This document shows, one piece after another, positions 1 to 6,399 of a stretch of DNA of 9,854 bases. The stretch lies in NCBI GenBank assembly GCA_036497895.1, contig DASXIR010000315.1, positions 1-9,854 of the forward strand, read 5' to 3'. The translations under genes were made by a program, and so were the position numbers. The notes beneath the pieces are model-generated. The model worked only from the letters and a program-made list of their open reading frames with translations, was not told the origin of the DNA and searched no databases. The stretch is from CAVQFC01 sp036497895 (GTDB taxonomy: Bacteria; Acidobacteriota; Vicinamibacteria; Vicinamibacterales; CAVVIG01). Position 1 is the first letter of the stretch. Every line of letters starts with the position of its first letter.

Positions 1-622
1 CGTGCGTGAACAACACGATGTCGACACCTTTGAAGACGCCGGCGCGGATGTAGTGGGCCTTGGTTCCCACCTGCTCTTCGGCTACGCCGGGCCAGAGTTT
101 GATGGTGCCCTGGAGGTGCTCGCGCTGCATGATTTTCTTCACAGCGAGCGCGGCGGTGATGTTGAGCGGAACGCCGGAGTTGTGGCCTTCGCCGTGGCCG
201 GGCGCGCCTTCGATAATCGGCTCGTGCCACGCGACACCGGGCTTCTGCGACGCCTGCGGAATGTCGTCGATGTCGGAGCCGAGCGCGATGACCGGCTTGC
301 CCGATCCCCAGGTCGCCATCCAGGCGGTCGGAATGCCGGCCAGATTCTCCTGAATCGTGAAGCCGTTCTGCTTCAGGATGCTCGTCAGGTACTTCGACGT
401 CTCGAATTCCTGGAAGCCGGGTTCAGCAAAGCTGAACACCATGTCGTTCCACTGCTGGATGTTCTCTTTCATGGCGTCGACTTCGAGCCCAACGTCGCGC
501 CTGTACTGATCGGATTTCGGATTCTGCGCCGCGGCCGGCGCCGGTGTCGGCGATTGCGCGGCGGTCAGCGAGACGGTGGACGCAAGCGCGACACCGATCA
601 ACAGCAGTCGAGACGTACGCAT
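1..622 (-). CDS. Secreted M20-family amidohydrolase (AbgB-like), N-terminal part
   Basis: The first 207 residues are present; the gene continues past the left edge. Residues 1-22 form a signal peptide (basic MRTSR, hydrophobic core, cleavage near TAA|Q), so the enzyme is probably exported. A Pro/Ala-rich linker follows, then the M20 catalytic domain. Visible M20 landmarks are the aspartate motif GSDIDDIP (115-122), PGHGEGHNSG (141-150) and the acidic pair in PGVAEEQVGTKAHY (178-191, Glu182/Glu183). Layout and spacing match the AbgB branch of M20, metal-dependent amidases that cleave aminoacyl amide bonds; the substrate is not predictable here. Unusually, the residue between the two histidines of the GHGxGHN motif, often Cys in AbgB-like enzymes, is Glu145. 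The ATG at 620-622 is preceded by a GGAGG ribosome site with 8-nt spacing. The gene diverges from the alpha/beta hydrolase at 661. Family is confident, substrate unknown. Confidence 0.86.
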   Translation of the reverse strand, partial: MRTSRLLLIGVALASTVSLTAAQSPTPAPAAAQNPKSDQYRRDVGLEVDAMKENIQQWNDMVFSFAEPGFQEFETSKYLTSILKQNGFTIQENLAGIPTAWMATWGSGKPVIALGSDIDDIPQASQKPGVAWHEPIIEGAPGHGEGHNSGVPLNITAALAVKKIMQREHLQGTIKLWPGVAEEQVGTKAHYIRAGVFKGVDIVLFTH

Positions 623-628
623 CAGGAG

Positions 629-673
629 GCCCTCCGGGAATGCGCGATTGTAGCGCATGTATGATCGTGTTCA
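629..673 (-). promoter_or_regulatory. Candidate promoter and RBS of the M20 amidohydrolase gene
   Basis: On the minus strand, TACAAT (647-652) matches five of six bases of the bacterial -10 consensus. TGAACA (668-673) is a weak -35 candidate at a short 15-bp spacing. Transcription would begin near 640, giving a leader of about 18 nt that holds GGAGG (631-635), 8 nt before the ATG. The GGAGG is followed almost at once by CCTCC, so the ribosome site could pair with its own neighbour. The promoter reaches into the first codons of the divergent hydrolase gene. The -10 and RBS are seen in the sequence; promoter function is inferred. Confidence 0.35.
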
Positions 674-1710
674 TGTCCGGTTTCGTGCCGCGCGCGTCCT
701 TACAGAATGGTCACGCCATGACGTTGTACGGGTGGGGCAACCCGCGATACTTCCCACAGCTGCCTGCACCGGTCCGCCGCTACTTCGACGTCGCGCGCGC
801 GACGCGTGTTGTCGCTGATTGTCACTGGCAGGCGAAACCATGGACCTGTCCGACAATCGTGTTGCTTCATGGCCTGAACGGATCGAGTCACGCGCACTAC
901 ATGCGCGGCATTGCCGCGAAGGCGTTCGCGCGCGGCCTCAACGCCATACGCCTGAATCAGCGGAACTGCGGCGACACCGAGCACCTCGCCGATGGGCTCT
1001 TCCATTCGGGGCTGACCGGCGATGTCGCTCAGGTGGTCCACCAGCTGATCAACGTGGACGGATTGCCGATGATCACTGTCGCAGGCTACTCCCTGGGCGG
1101 AAACCTGGCGCTCAAACTCGCCGGCGAGTACGGTGACTACGCGCCGGCCGCGCTGCTCGGTATCGCCGCGGTGTCCCCGATCATCGAAATCGAGGAGTGC
1201 ACACGGTCGCTCGAGCGAAAAGAGAACGTCGTGTACGAGTGGAACTTCATGCGCGATCTAAAACGGCGCATCCGCCGCAAGAACCACCTGCAGCCCGGCC
1301 AGTACGATCTGAAGCGCCTCGAGTCCGTGAAGACCGTTCGCCAGTTCGACGCCACCTATACCGCGCCCTATTTCGGGTTCCGCAGCGCTGAGGACTACTA
1401 CCATCGCGCCAGCGCGCTTCGGGTGATCGATCGCATCAGGGTGCCGACGCTCATCATCACCGCCGAAGATGACCCGTTCGTCCCGCCGTCGCCGTTTGGC
1501 GATGCAAGACTGACCGGCAATCCGCACATCGACCTCCGCCTCTGCGCGCACGGCGGCCACTGTGGCTTCATCGGCGATCGATCGGGGATCGACGACGGTT
1601 ACTGGGCGGAGGGACAGATACTCGAATTCGTCGACCGGACCTCAAATCGCAGAGTGCAAATTGCCGATTCCGGCCGCCGCGAGGAGCGCTCGTTATCGGC
1701 TACGGCTTGA
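661..1710 (+). CDS. YheT-family alpha/beta hydrolase
   Basis: A 349-residue protein of the YheT/ABHD1-3 group (COG0429), serine hydrolases generally thought to act on esters or lipids; the physiological substrate is uncertain. The N-terminus carries the family signature FVPRASLQNGHAMTLYG (residues 8-24). Next come the oxyanion-hole region VLLHGLNGSS (67-76), the N-RNCGDTEH stretch (99-108) typical of this family, and the nucleophile elbow GYSLGG with Ser144. The acid is in AEDDPFVP (Asp270/271) and the histidine in HGGHCGF (His297-His300, the latter the likely catalytic one). No signal peptide is seen, so it is probably cytoplasmic. The open frame reaches back to 544 inside the divergent gene. 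ATG 661 or 673 keeps the conserved N-terminus while avoiding that overlap; 718 would cut into it. Neither start has a clear ribosome site. The last 18 bp overlap the end of the convergent ATPase gene. Confidence 0.9.
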   Translation: MIVFMSGFVPRASLQNGHAMTLYGWGNPRYFPQLPAPVRRYFDVARATRVVADCHWQAKPWTCPTIVLLHGLNGSSHAHYMRGIAAKAFARGLNAIRLNQRNCGDTEHLADGLFHSGLTGDVAQVVHQLINVDGLPMITVAGYSLGGNLALKLAGEYGDYAPAALLGIAAVSPIIEIEECTRSLERKENVVYEWNFMRDLKRRIRRKNHLQPGQYDLKRLESVKTVRQFDATYTAPYFGFRSAEDYYHRASALRVIDRIRVPTLIITAEDDPFVPPSPFGDARLTGNPHIDLRLCAHGGHCGFIGDRSGIDDGYWAEGQILEFVDRTSNRRVQIADSGRREERSLSATA

Positions 1711-3270
1711 TCCGCCGAGGATCGATCCCAGCGCGCCCCGGAGGATCGCGCGACCGACGCCGGAACCGACTGAGCGCGCGGCGCTTCTCGCCGCCGAGGT
1801 CAACAACCCATCGTGATGGCCGCCGCGCGGCCCGGTAGTGCCAAGCAGGATGCCGGCGAGCGCTCCGGTGATCGCTGCGCCAGCGGCAGAGGCCTCGGCG
1901 CCGAACCCGCCGGTGGTCGCCGGCTGAGCGGTACCACCGGTGCCAGTACCGGCCGGCGCAGACGGTGCGCTGGCGGCCCCGGCCGCCGACCCTCGCGCCT
2001 TCAGCTTCTCGTACGCCGATTCTCGATCGATCGCCGTCGCGTAGTGGCCGTAGAGCGCCGCGTTTTGATCCTGGATCGCCTTGCGCTCGGCGGGTGTAAT
2101 CGGACCGATGCGCGAGCCCGGCGCGGCAATCCAGGCGCGTTCGGTGACGGTGGGGCTGCCCTTCGCATCGAGCATCGACACCAGCGCTTCGCCAACGGCC
2201 AGCTCGCTGATCACGCGTCCCAGGTCGAGCGACGGATTCGGACGCAGGGTATCGGCAGCCGTCTTGACCGCTTTCTGATCGCGCGGCGTGAAGGCCCGCA
2301 ACGCGTGCTGCACCCGGTTGCCGAGCTGACCGAGCACGGTATCGGGCACGTCGGCCGGACTCTGCGTGACGAAATAGACGCCCACGCCCTTCGACCGGAT
2401 CAGTCGGACGACCTGCTCGATTTTTTCGATCAGCGGTTGCGGTGCGTCATTGAACAGCAGGTGCGCTTCGTCGAAGAAGAACACCATCACCGGCTCGTCC
2501 TGATCGCCGACCTCCGGCAACCGTTCGTACAGTTCTGACAGCATCCAGAGGAGGAACGTGGCGTACAGCTTCGGCGATCGGATCAGCTCGTCCGCGGCCA
2601 GCACGTTAACCATGCCCCGGCCATGACTGTCGGTCTGGATCAAGTCGTCGATGTCGAGCATCGGCTCGCCGAAAAACGCCGCGCCGCCCTGCTGCTCGAT
2701 CTCGAGCAGCGAACGTTGAATCGCGCCTATCGACGCGGTTGAAATGTTGCCGTAGGCGGTTGTGAACTGCGCCGCGTTGTCGCCCGCGTACTGCAGGACG
2801 GCGCGGAGATCCTTGATATCGAGGATCAACAGCCCCTCATCGTCGGCGACCTTGAAGATGAGTGCGAGCACGCCCTGCTGAATGGCATTGAGGCCGAACA
2901 ATCGGCCCAACATCAGCGGACCGAAGTGAGAAACGGTGGCACGAATCGGCGTGCCCTGCCTGCCGAAGACGTCCCAGAACGCCACTGGATTCGCGGCGAA
3001 CGCCGGCTCGGGCACGCCGGTGGACTTGAGCCGCTCCGCCATCTTCGGCGACATCGCGCCGACTTCGGCCACGCCCGACAGATCCCCTTTCACATCGGCG
3101 AGAAAGACAGGGACGCCGATCTGCGAGAAGTGATCGGCGAGGACCTGCAGCGTCACGGTTTTGCCAGTGCCGGTCGCGCCGGTGACGAGTCCGTGACGGT
3201 TCGCCAGCGCCGGCAGGAACAGCACGTCCTCGCCAGCCTGCGTGCGCGCTACGACAAAGGGTTCTGCCAT
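1693..3270 (-). CDS. HerA-like ATPase/helicase of the DUF853 (YjgR) family
   Basis: A 525-residue P-loop ATPase matching E. coli YjgR in architecture and about its length (roughly 500 residues). Walker A is GATGTGKT (31-38, Lys37). Walker B is VMVFFFDEAH with Asp267/Glu268. VTQSP (301-305) holds the sensor-like Gln. GEPMLDIDDL and AVLQYAGDN are typical DUF853 stretches. HerA/FtsK-type ATPases are hexameric DNA motors, but the role of the YjgR branch is not established. From about residue 427 to 490 the protein becomes a low-complexity Ala/Gly/Ser/Pro linker. It ends in a short conserved-looking tail, VGSGVGRAILRGALGSILGG, as in YjgR relatives. The ATG at 3268-3270 has no clear Shine-Dalgarno; the stop of the DUF72 gene lies 21 bp upstream, so the two are probably co-transcribed. 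Its 3' end overlaps the convergent hydrolase. Confidence 0.93.
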   Translation of the reverse strand: MAEPFVVARTQAGEDVLFLPALANRHGLVTGATGTGKTVTLQVLADHFSQIGVPVFLADVKGDLSGVAEVGAMSPKMAERLKSTGVPEPAFAANPVAFWDVFGRQGTPIRATVSHFGPLMLGRLFGLNAIQQGVLALIFKVADDEGLLILDIKDLRAVLQYAGDNAAQFTTAYGNISTASIGAIQRSLLEIEQQGGAAFFGEPMLDIDDLIQTDSHGRGMVNVLAADELIRSPKLYATFLLWMLSELYERLPEVGDQDEPVMVFFFDEAHLLFNDAPQPLIEKIEQVVRLIRSKGVGVYFVTQSPADVPDTVLGQLGNRVQHALRAFTPRDQKAVKTAADTLRPNPSLDLGRVISELAVGEALVSMLDAKGSPTVTERAWIAAPGSRIGPITPAERKAIQDQNAALYGHYATAIDRESAYEKLKARGSAAGAASAPSAPAGTGTGGTAQPATTGGFGAEASAAGAAITGALAGILLGTTGPRGGHHDGLLTSAARSAARSVGSGVGRAILRGALGSILGGSSRSR

Positions 3271-3291
3271 GGCGCAATGATAAACCGAAGG

Positions 3292-4011
3292 TCACGCCGG
3301 TGGTGCTGACGGCAGTCCGAGATGCTGCATCAGAATGCGGGCGAACTCCGGTCCCTTGCCTTCGTCCTCGTGCTTGAAATAGACGAAGACGTCGCGACAG
3401 TCCGAGGTCTCGCGCGCGATGGTGTCAGCCCAGCGCCTGATGTCGTCGGTGGTGTAACCCTCGTCGCGCAGCCGGAAATAAGCGTAGTCGGCGGTCATCC
3501 TCACCGGCGCGGACAACTTCTCGCTGTCGGCCACGCACAACGCGAGGTTGCGTTTCGCGAGGCGCTCGAAGATATCCTCCTCCAGCCATGACACGTTCCG
3601 GAACTCGAACGCCGCGCAGACTCTCGGCGGCAGCTCTTCGAGAAACGCATCGAACAGCGCCACGTCCTTCTTGAGATTCGGCGGCAGCTGAAACAACAGC
3701 GCGCCCAGCTTGTCGCCGAGCGTTCCCGCGACCTGGCAGAAGCCGCTGACCAGCGACCCGCAGTTCTTGAGGCGGCTGTCATGCGTGATCCGCCGCGGCG
3801 CTTTCAGCGTCAGCTTATACGGCACCGGTGTCTGCGACGCCCAGCCGGCCACCAGCTTCTCGGTCGGCATGCGGTAGAACGTGTAGTTGATCTCGACGGT
3901 GGGAAATCGGGCCGCGTAGTATGGCAGCATTTTGGCCGCCGCCAGATCCGCCGGATAGAAATGGCCTTTCCACTCCGGGTAGTTGTAGCCAGATGTACCG
4001 GTCCAGATCAT
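3292..4011 (-). CDS. DUF72 (YecE-family) protein
   Basis: A 239-residue TIM-barrel-type DUF72 protein of normal family length. Family motifs run in order: GTSGYNYPEWKGHFYP (5-20), VEINYTFYRMP (39-49), LLFQLPPNLK (105-114), FEFRNVSW (136-142 region), YAYFRLRDEGY (176-186) and VYFKHEDEGKGPEFA (210-224). The biochemical function of DUF72 is not firmly established. The frame is open up to 4212, but the family N-terminus begins at the ATG at 4009-4011, and the longer reading would run into the divergent SCO gene. A purine-rich GGGGGA lies about 9 nt upstream of this ATG as a ribosome site. The next gene, the DUF853 ATPase, begins 21 bp downstream on the same strand, suggesting a two-gene operon; no functional link between the two families is known to me. 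Confidence 0.94.
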   Translation of the reverse strand: MIWTGTSGYNYPEWKGHFYPADLAAAKMLPYYAARFPTVEINYTFYRMPTEKLVAGWASQTPVPYKLTLKAPRRITHDSRLKNCGSLVSGFCQVAGTLGDKLGALLFQLPPNLKKDVALFDAFLEELPPRVCAAFEFRNVSWLEEDIFERLAKRNLALCVADSEKLSAPVRMTADYAYFRLRDEGYTTDDIRRWADTIARETSDCRDVFVYFKHEDEGKGPEFARILMQHLGLPSAPPA

Positions 4012-4029
4012 CGTTGCTCGTCCCCCAAG

Positions 4030-4039
4030 GTCGGCCGAC
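4030..4039. promoter_or_regulatory. 10-bp palindrome in the divergent DUF72/SCO gap
   Basis: GTCGGCCGAC is a perfect 10-bp inverted repeat in the middle of the 43-bp gap between two divergent genes, where an operator could control both. Just beside it the plus strand has TAGACT (4042-4047), a possible -10 only 7 nt before the SCO ATG. Used as a promoter, this would give a nearly leaderless SCO mRNA, and no Shine-Dalgarno is visible there. TACAGT on the minus strand (4038-4043) could serve DUF72. In DNA this GC-rich, short palindromes also arise by chance. Confidence 0.2.
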
Positions 4040-4054
4040 TGTAGACTAGATGAT

Positions 4055-4921
4055 ATGCGCGCTCCCACTTTTTTATTCCTCTGTCTGGCTGTGGTGTCCG
4101 GATGCAGCAAGGCGCCTGACCAGCGATCGTTCACCCTGCAGGGCCAGGTCCAGTCGATTGATGCCGCTCGAAAACTCGCAGTCGTCAAGCACGAGGAGAT
4201 CAAGGGCTTCATGCCGGCGATGACGATGCCCTACGAGGTGCGCGAGCCCAAGGTCCTCGACGGGCTCGCCGCAGGCGATCTCATCAACGCGACACTGGTC
4301 GTGGAGTCGAACGGCGCGTTTCTGACCAACATCAAGAAAGTCGGATCGGCGCCGCTCGAGAAGCCGGTTGCCGACGCCAGCAATCCGCCGACCGCCTCGT
4401 CGGGTTTCGAGCTGCTCAAACCGGGCGATCAGGTCCCAAACGGGACGTTCAGGGACCAGGATGACAAAGTGCGGCACTTCAGCGACTTCAAAGGCACGCC
4501 GGTGGCGATGACGTTCATCTACACCGAATGCCCGCTGCCCACCTTCTGCCCGCTGATCGATCGCCACTTCGCCGCGATTCAGACCAAATTGAAGGAAGAC
4601 CCGGCACTGAAGGCGGTTCATCTCGTGACCGTGAGCTTCGACCCGGTCACCGATACGCCGGCGGTCCTCCTGAACCACGCGCGCCGGCTCGAGGCCGACC
4701 TGACGCGCTGGACGTTTCTGACCGGCGATCGCGACGATATCGACAAGTTCGCGTCGCGATTCGGCGTGCAGGTCTCACGCGCGCTCGACAACCCGCGCGA
4801 CATCACCCACAACCTGCGCACCGTGATCATCGGCGCCGACGGCGCGCTGCTCAAGACCTACACGGGGAACGACTGGACCGTGGATCAGGTGGTCGCCGAC
4901 CTCAAGAGCATTGGCTCGTAG
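4055..4921 (+). CDS. SCO1/SenC lipoprotein with N-terminal CusF-like copper-binding domain
   Basis: A 288-residue, membrane-anchored copper protein. The N-terminus is a lipoprotein signal ending at Cys17 (AVVSGC), so it is probably tethered on the outer face of the cytoplasmic membrane. Residues about 26-95 resemble CusF: GQVQSIDAARKLAVVKHEEI, then GFMPAMTMPYEV with His46, Met53, Met56 and Met58 as likely Cu(I) ligands. A linker leads to the SCO thioredoxin-like domain (about 118-288), with TFIYTECPLPTFCPLIDRHF (Cys159 and Cys165), SFDPVTDTP (194-202) and the conserved ligand His252 in DITHNLRTVI. SCO proteins deliver copper to, or reduce, the CuA site of cytochrome c oxidase. The two cysteines are five residues apart rather than the classical three. 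No oxidase gene is in the window. The next gene overlaps its stop. Confidence 0.94.
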   Translation: MRAPTFLFLCLAVVSGCSKAPDQRSFTLQGQVQSIDAARKLAVVKHEEIKGFMPAMTMPYEVREPKVLDGLAAGDLINATLVVESNGAFLTNIKKVGSAPLEKPVADASNPPTASSGFELLKPGDQVPNGTFRDQDDKVRHFSDFKGTPVAMTFIYTECPLPTFCPLIDRHFAAIQTKLKEDPALKAVHLVTVSFDPVTDTPAVLLNHARRLEADLTRWTFLTGDRDDIDKFASRFGVQVSRALDNPRDITHNLRTVIIGADGALLKTYTGNDWTVDQVVADLKSIGS

Positions 4922-5600
4922 ACAGGATTCGACCGCCGCGTTCTCGACGCGAGAGCGACGACTGATCGCGCGACTGAAGACGCCGGCAGCGGTGCAGCGC
5001 TACCTGAATGCGTTGCCCTACAACCAGGAGCCGCACGGACGCGCGACGCTGCGCTCGTTTCGTGGGGTGGTCCGTGAAGGATGCGCACATTGTCTCGAAG
5101 CCGCGCTGTTCGCCGCGGTCGTCCTCGAACAGCACGGTTGCCCGCCGCGGGTCCTGAGCTTCGAGTCGATCGATCAGCTCGATCATGTGATTTTCGTGTA
5201 TCAGCGCCGCGGCCGCTGGGGATCGATCGCACGGTCGCGTGATCCCGGTCTGCACGGCCGCAAGCCGGTGTTTGCCACGCCGCGCGCCTTGGCGTTGAGC
5301 TACGCGGATCCGTACATCGACTTCACCGGGCGGATCACTGGGTACGCGGTCGTGAACCTGGCCGACTCGATGGACGGCTACGATTGGCGGACGGCCGCCA
5401 CCAATGTCTGGAAGGTGGAAAGAGTGCTGCTCGACTACCCGCACCGGCCGATTGCCTCGTCCGACCGGCGCGTCGACGCCTTGCGCGCCCGCTACCGCGC
5501 CTTCAGAGCCCGTTACGGCCGCAAGCCGTTGTACTACTCAGGACGGGACCGCTGGACGCCGCTGCCGCCGGAATTCCGTCAGGTGTTCGGCAGAATGTAG
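4911..5600 (+). CDS. Uncharacterised protein, possibly transglutaminase/papain-like fold
   Basis: A 229-residue protein with no family I can name securely. It opens at TTG 4911, overlapping the SCO stop by 11 bp with AAGAG just upstream, which suggests translational coupling. No signal peptide or membrane segment is seen. Features: a basic helical start (RERRLIARLKTPAAVQRYL), then EGCAHCLEAALFAAVVLEQH (57-75), where Cys61 begins a hydrophobic helix, then a strand LDHVIFVYQRRGRWGSI with His92, then RSRDPGL (Asp111) and YADPYIDFTGR. A Cys at a helix start, followed by His in a strand and then an acidic residue, is the order of the transglutaminase/papain-like catalytic triad, but this is a fold-level guess. 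The C-terminus is Arg- and aromatic-rich (RYRAFRARYGRKPLYY). The reading frame is convincing: it is long, coherent and adjacent. Function is unknown. Confidence 0.62.
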   Translation: MARRQDSTAAFSTRERRLIARLKTPAAVQRYLNALPYNQEPHGRATLRSFRGVVREGCAHCLEAALFAAVVLEQHGCPPRVLSFESIDQLDHVIFVYQRRGRWGSIARSRDPGLHGRKPVFATPRALALSYADPYIDFTGRITGYAVVNLADSMDGYDWRTAATNVWKVERVLLDYPHRPIASSDRRVDALRARYRAFRARYGRKPLYYSGRDRWTPLPPEFRQVFGRM

Positions 5601-5625
5601 TGACCGGCTTCACCCGGCCTTCGAG

Positions 5626-5678
5626 GTCCGCCTGATGGCGGACACGACGCGTGGGTGGGCGGACACTATGCGTAGGTC
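5626..5678. repeat. Hairpin plus 21-bp imperfect tandem repeat between convergent genes
   Basis: GTCCGCC (5626-5632), a TGAT loop and GGCGGAC (5637-5643) form a perfect 7-bp stem with a 4-nt loop. The 21-bp unit beginning GGCGGACAC at 5637 is repeated at 5658 with 17 of 21 positions identical, so the second copy could also pair with the left arm. It lies in the only gap (5601-5694) between convergent genes and could stop transcription, but there is no T-run, so intrinsic termination is not well supported. The rest of this gap holds nothing else I recognise. Confidence 0.4.
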
Positions 5679-5694
5679 GATCCCGTCGACGCGA

Positions 5695-5997
5695 TCAGTC
5701 GAGATCGAAGTCGCGCATCGGCTTGGTGACGGGTTCGGTACGCGCCTGCTGCAGCGCTTCGTCAAACCGCTTGGAAAGCACGTCGCCGCGGTTCTTCTCC
5801 GCCGTCACCGAACTCTGAAAGATCGCTTCCCGTCGCGCGGCTTCGTCGGCCAGAATCCGCTGCGCGTCGGACAACTCCGGCTTGTTGCCGCGGTCGGGCG
5901 CCTCGTGCGACACCACGCGGCCGAGGTTAGTGTCGATGACCAGCGTGGACTGGCAGCATGGGCAGTTCACTTCGATTTCCGACTTCAAGCGCGCCAT
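5695..5997 (-). CDS. Small half-zinc-ribbon protein of unknown function
   Basis: A 100-residue protein starting MARLKSEIEVNCPCCQSTL. The CPCC cluster (Cys12, Cys14, Cys15) in a beta-hairpin context resembles one knuckle of a zinc ribbon, but there is no second CxxC. Metal binding would need a dimer or a partner. Residues about 43-87 are strongly helical and charged (DAQRILADEAARREAIFQSS, then KRFDEALQQA), and the tail is acidic (MRDFDLD). The ATG at 5995-5997 shares its A with the stop of the upstream lipoprotein gene (TGATG), and a strong GGAGG (6007-6011) lies 9 nt before it, so expression is coupled to that gene. It is the last gene of the right-hand operon. The ordered composition and good ribosome site argue that it is real. 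I recognise no function; a regulatory or metal-sensing role would be speculation. Confidence 0.77.
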   Translation of the reverse strand: MARLKSEIEVNCPCCQSTLVIDTNLGRVVSHEAPDRGNKPELSDAQRILADEAARREAIFQSSVTAEKNRGDVLSKRFDEALQQARTEPVTKPMRDFDLD

Positions 5998-6398
5998 CAG
6001 CGTTTTCCTCCCACGTCCCCGAGGGCGCCTTTCAGGCCGCTCACCTCGAAGGCTTTCTTGATCTCGAGTGGCTTGCCGTCAGGCAGTGTCGCCGTCAACC
6101 TCAGATCTTTGATCTGAGCGCGGCGAAAGTCGAATCGGTAGCCAAATCCGCTGATGAATGTGTCGAGCGGCGCCGTCAGCCGGCCGCCGGCGGCGATCGA
6201 CGGTACGGTGGCGCGGTAATAGGTGTTGAGCCAGATCTCGACGCCGGTCCAGTCCTGCGCCGAGCGGTTGTTGACAATCAGAGTGGCGCCGTCGAGAACC
6301 AGCGGATCAGGCGGGATACTGCGGCAGGAGGCGACTGCCAGGGCGCAGGCAATAGCGGCGAGGAATCCGATTACGCCGACCCGGTCGGTGACGGTCAC
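5997..6398 (-). CDS. Small putative lipoprotein, function unknown
   Basis: A 133-residue protein if read from GTG 6396-6398, one base after the desaturase stop (TAGCGTG). GAAGAG upstream is a possible ribosome site. The frame is also open from ATG 6443 inside the desaturase gene, but the GTG start puts the hydrophobic segment VGVIGFLAAIACALAVAS directly at the N-terminus, as a signal peptide should be. Cys25 in AVASC is an acceptable but not ideal lipobox, so lipid attachment is likely rather than sure. The mature part has alternating hydrophobic strands (ATLIVNNRSAQDWTGVEIWL, then RFDFRRAQIKDLRLTATLPD), suggesting a small beta-sandwich. No catalytic motif is visible. Its stop overlaps the ATG of the next gene by one base. 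Position after an ABC system and a desaturase suggests an envelope role, which is inference. Confidence 0.77.
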   Translation of the reverse strand: MTVTDRVGVIGFLAAIACALAVASCRSIPPDPLVLDGATLIVNNRSAQDWTGVEIWLNTYYRATVPSIAAGGRLTAPLDTFISGFGYRFDFRRAQIKDLRLTATLPDGKPLEIKKAFEVSGLKGALGDVGGKR

Positions 6399-6399
6399 G

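Noticed and set aside
2..664. 220-residue plus-strand open frame at the left end
   Set aside because: It is the antisense shadow of the M20 amidohydrolase, whose minus-strand reading has a signal peptide and clear M20 motifs; the plus-strand product is Arg/Gly-rich with no motif.
1813..2538. 241-residue plus-strand open frame
   Set aside because: Antisense to the DUF853 ATPase, whose Walker motifs are intact; composition is typical of a shadow.
3292..4212. Longer 306-residue start for the DUF72 gene
   Set aside because: The extra 67 residues do not resemble the family, would overlap the divergent SCO gene, and the family motif GTSGY begins right after the ATG at 4011.
4073..4678. 201-residue minus-strand open frame
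   Set aside because: Antisense to the SCO gene, with no recognisable motif and an Arg-rich composition.
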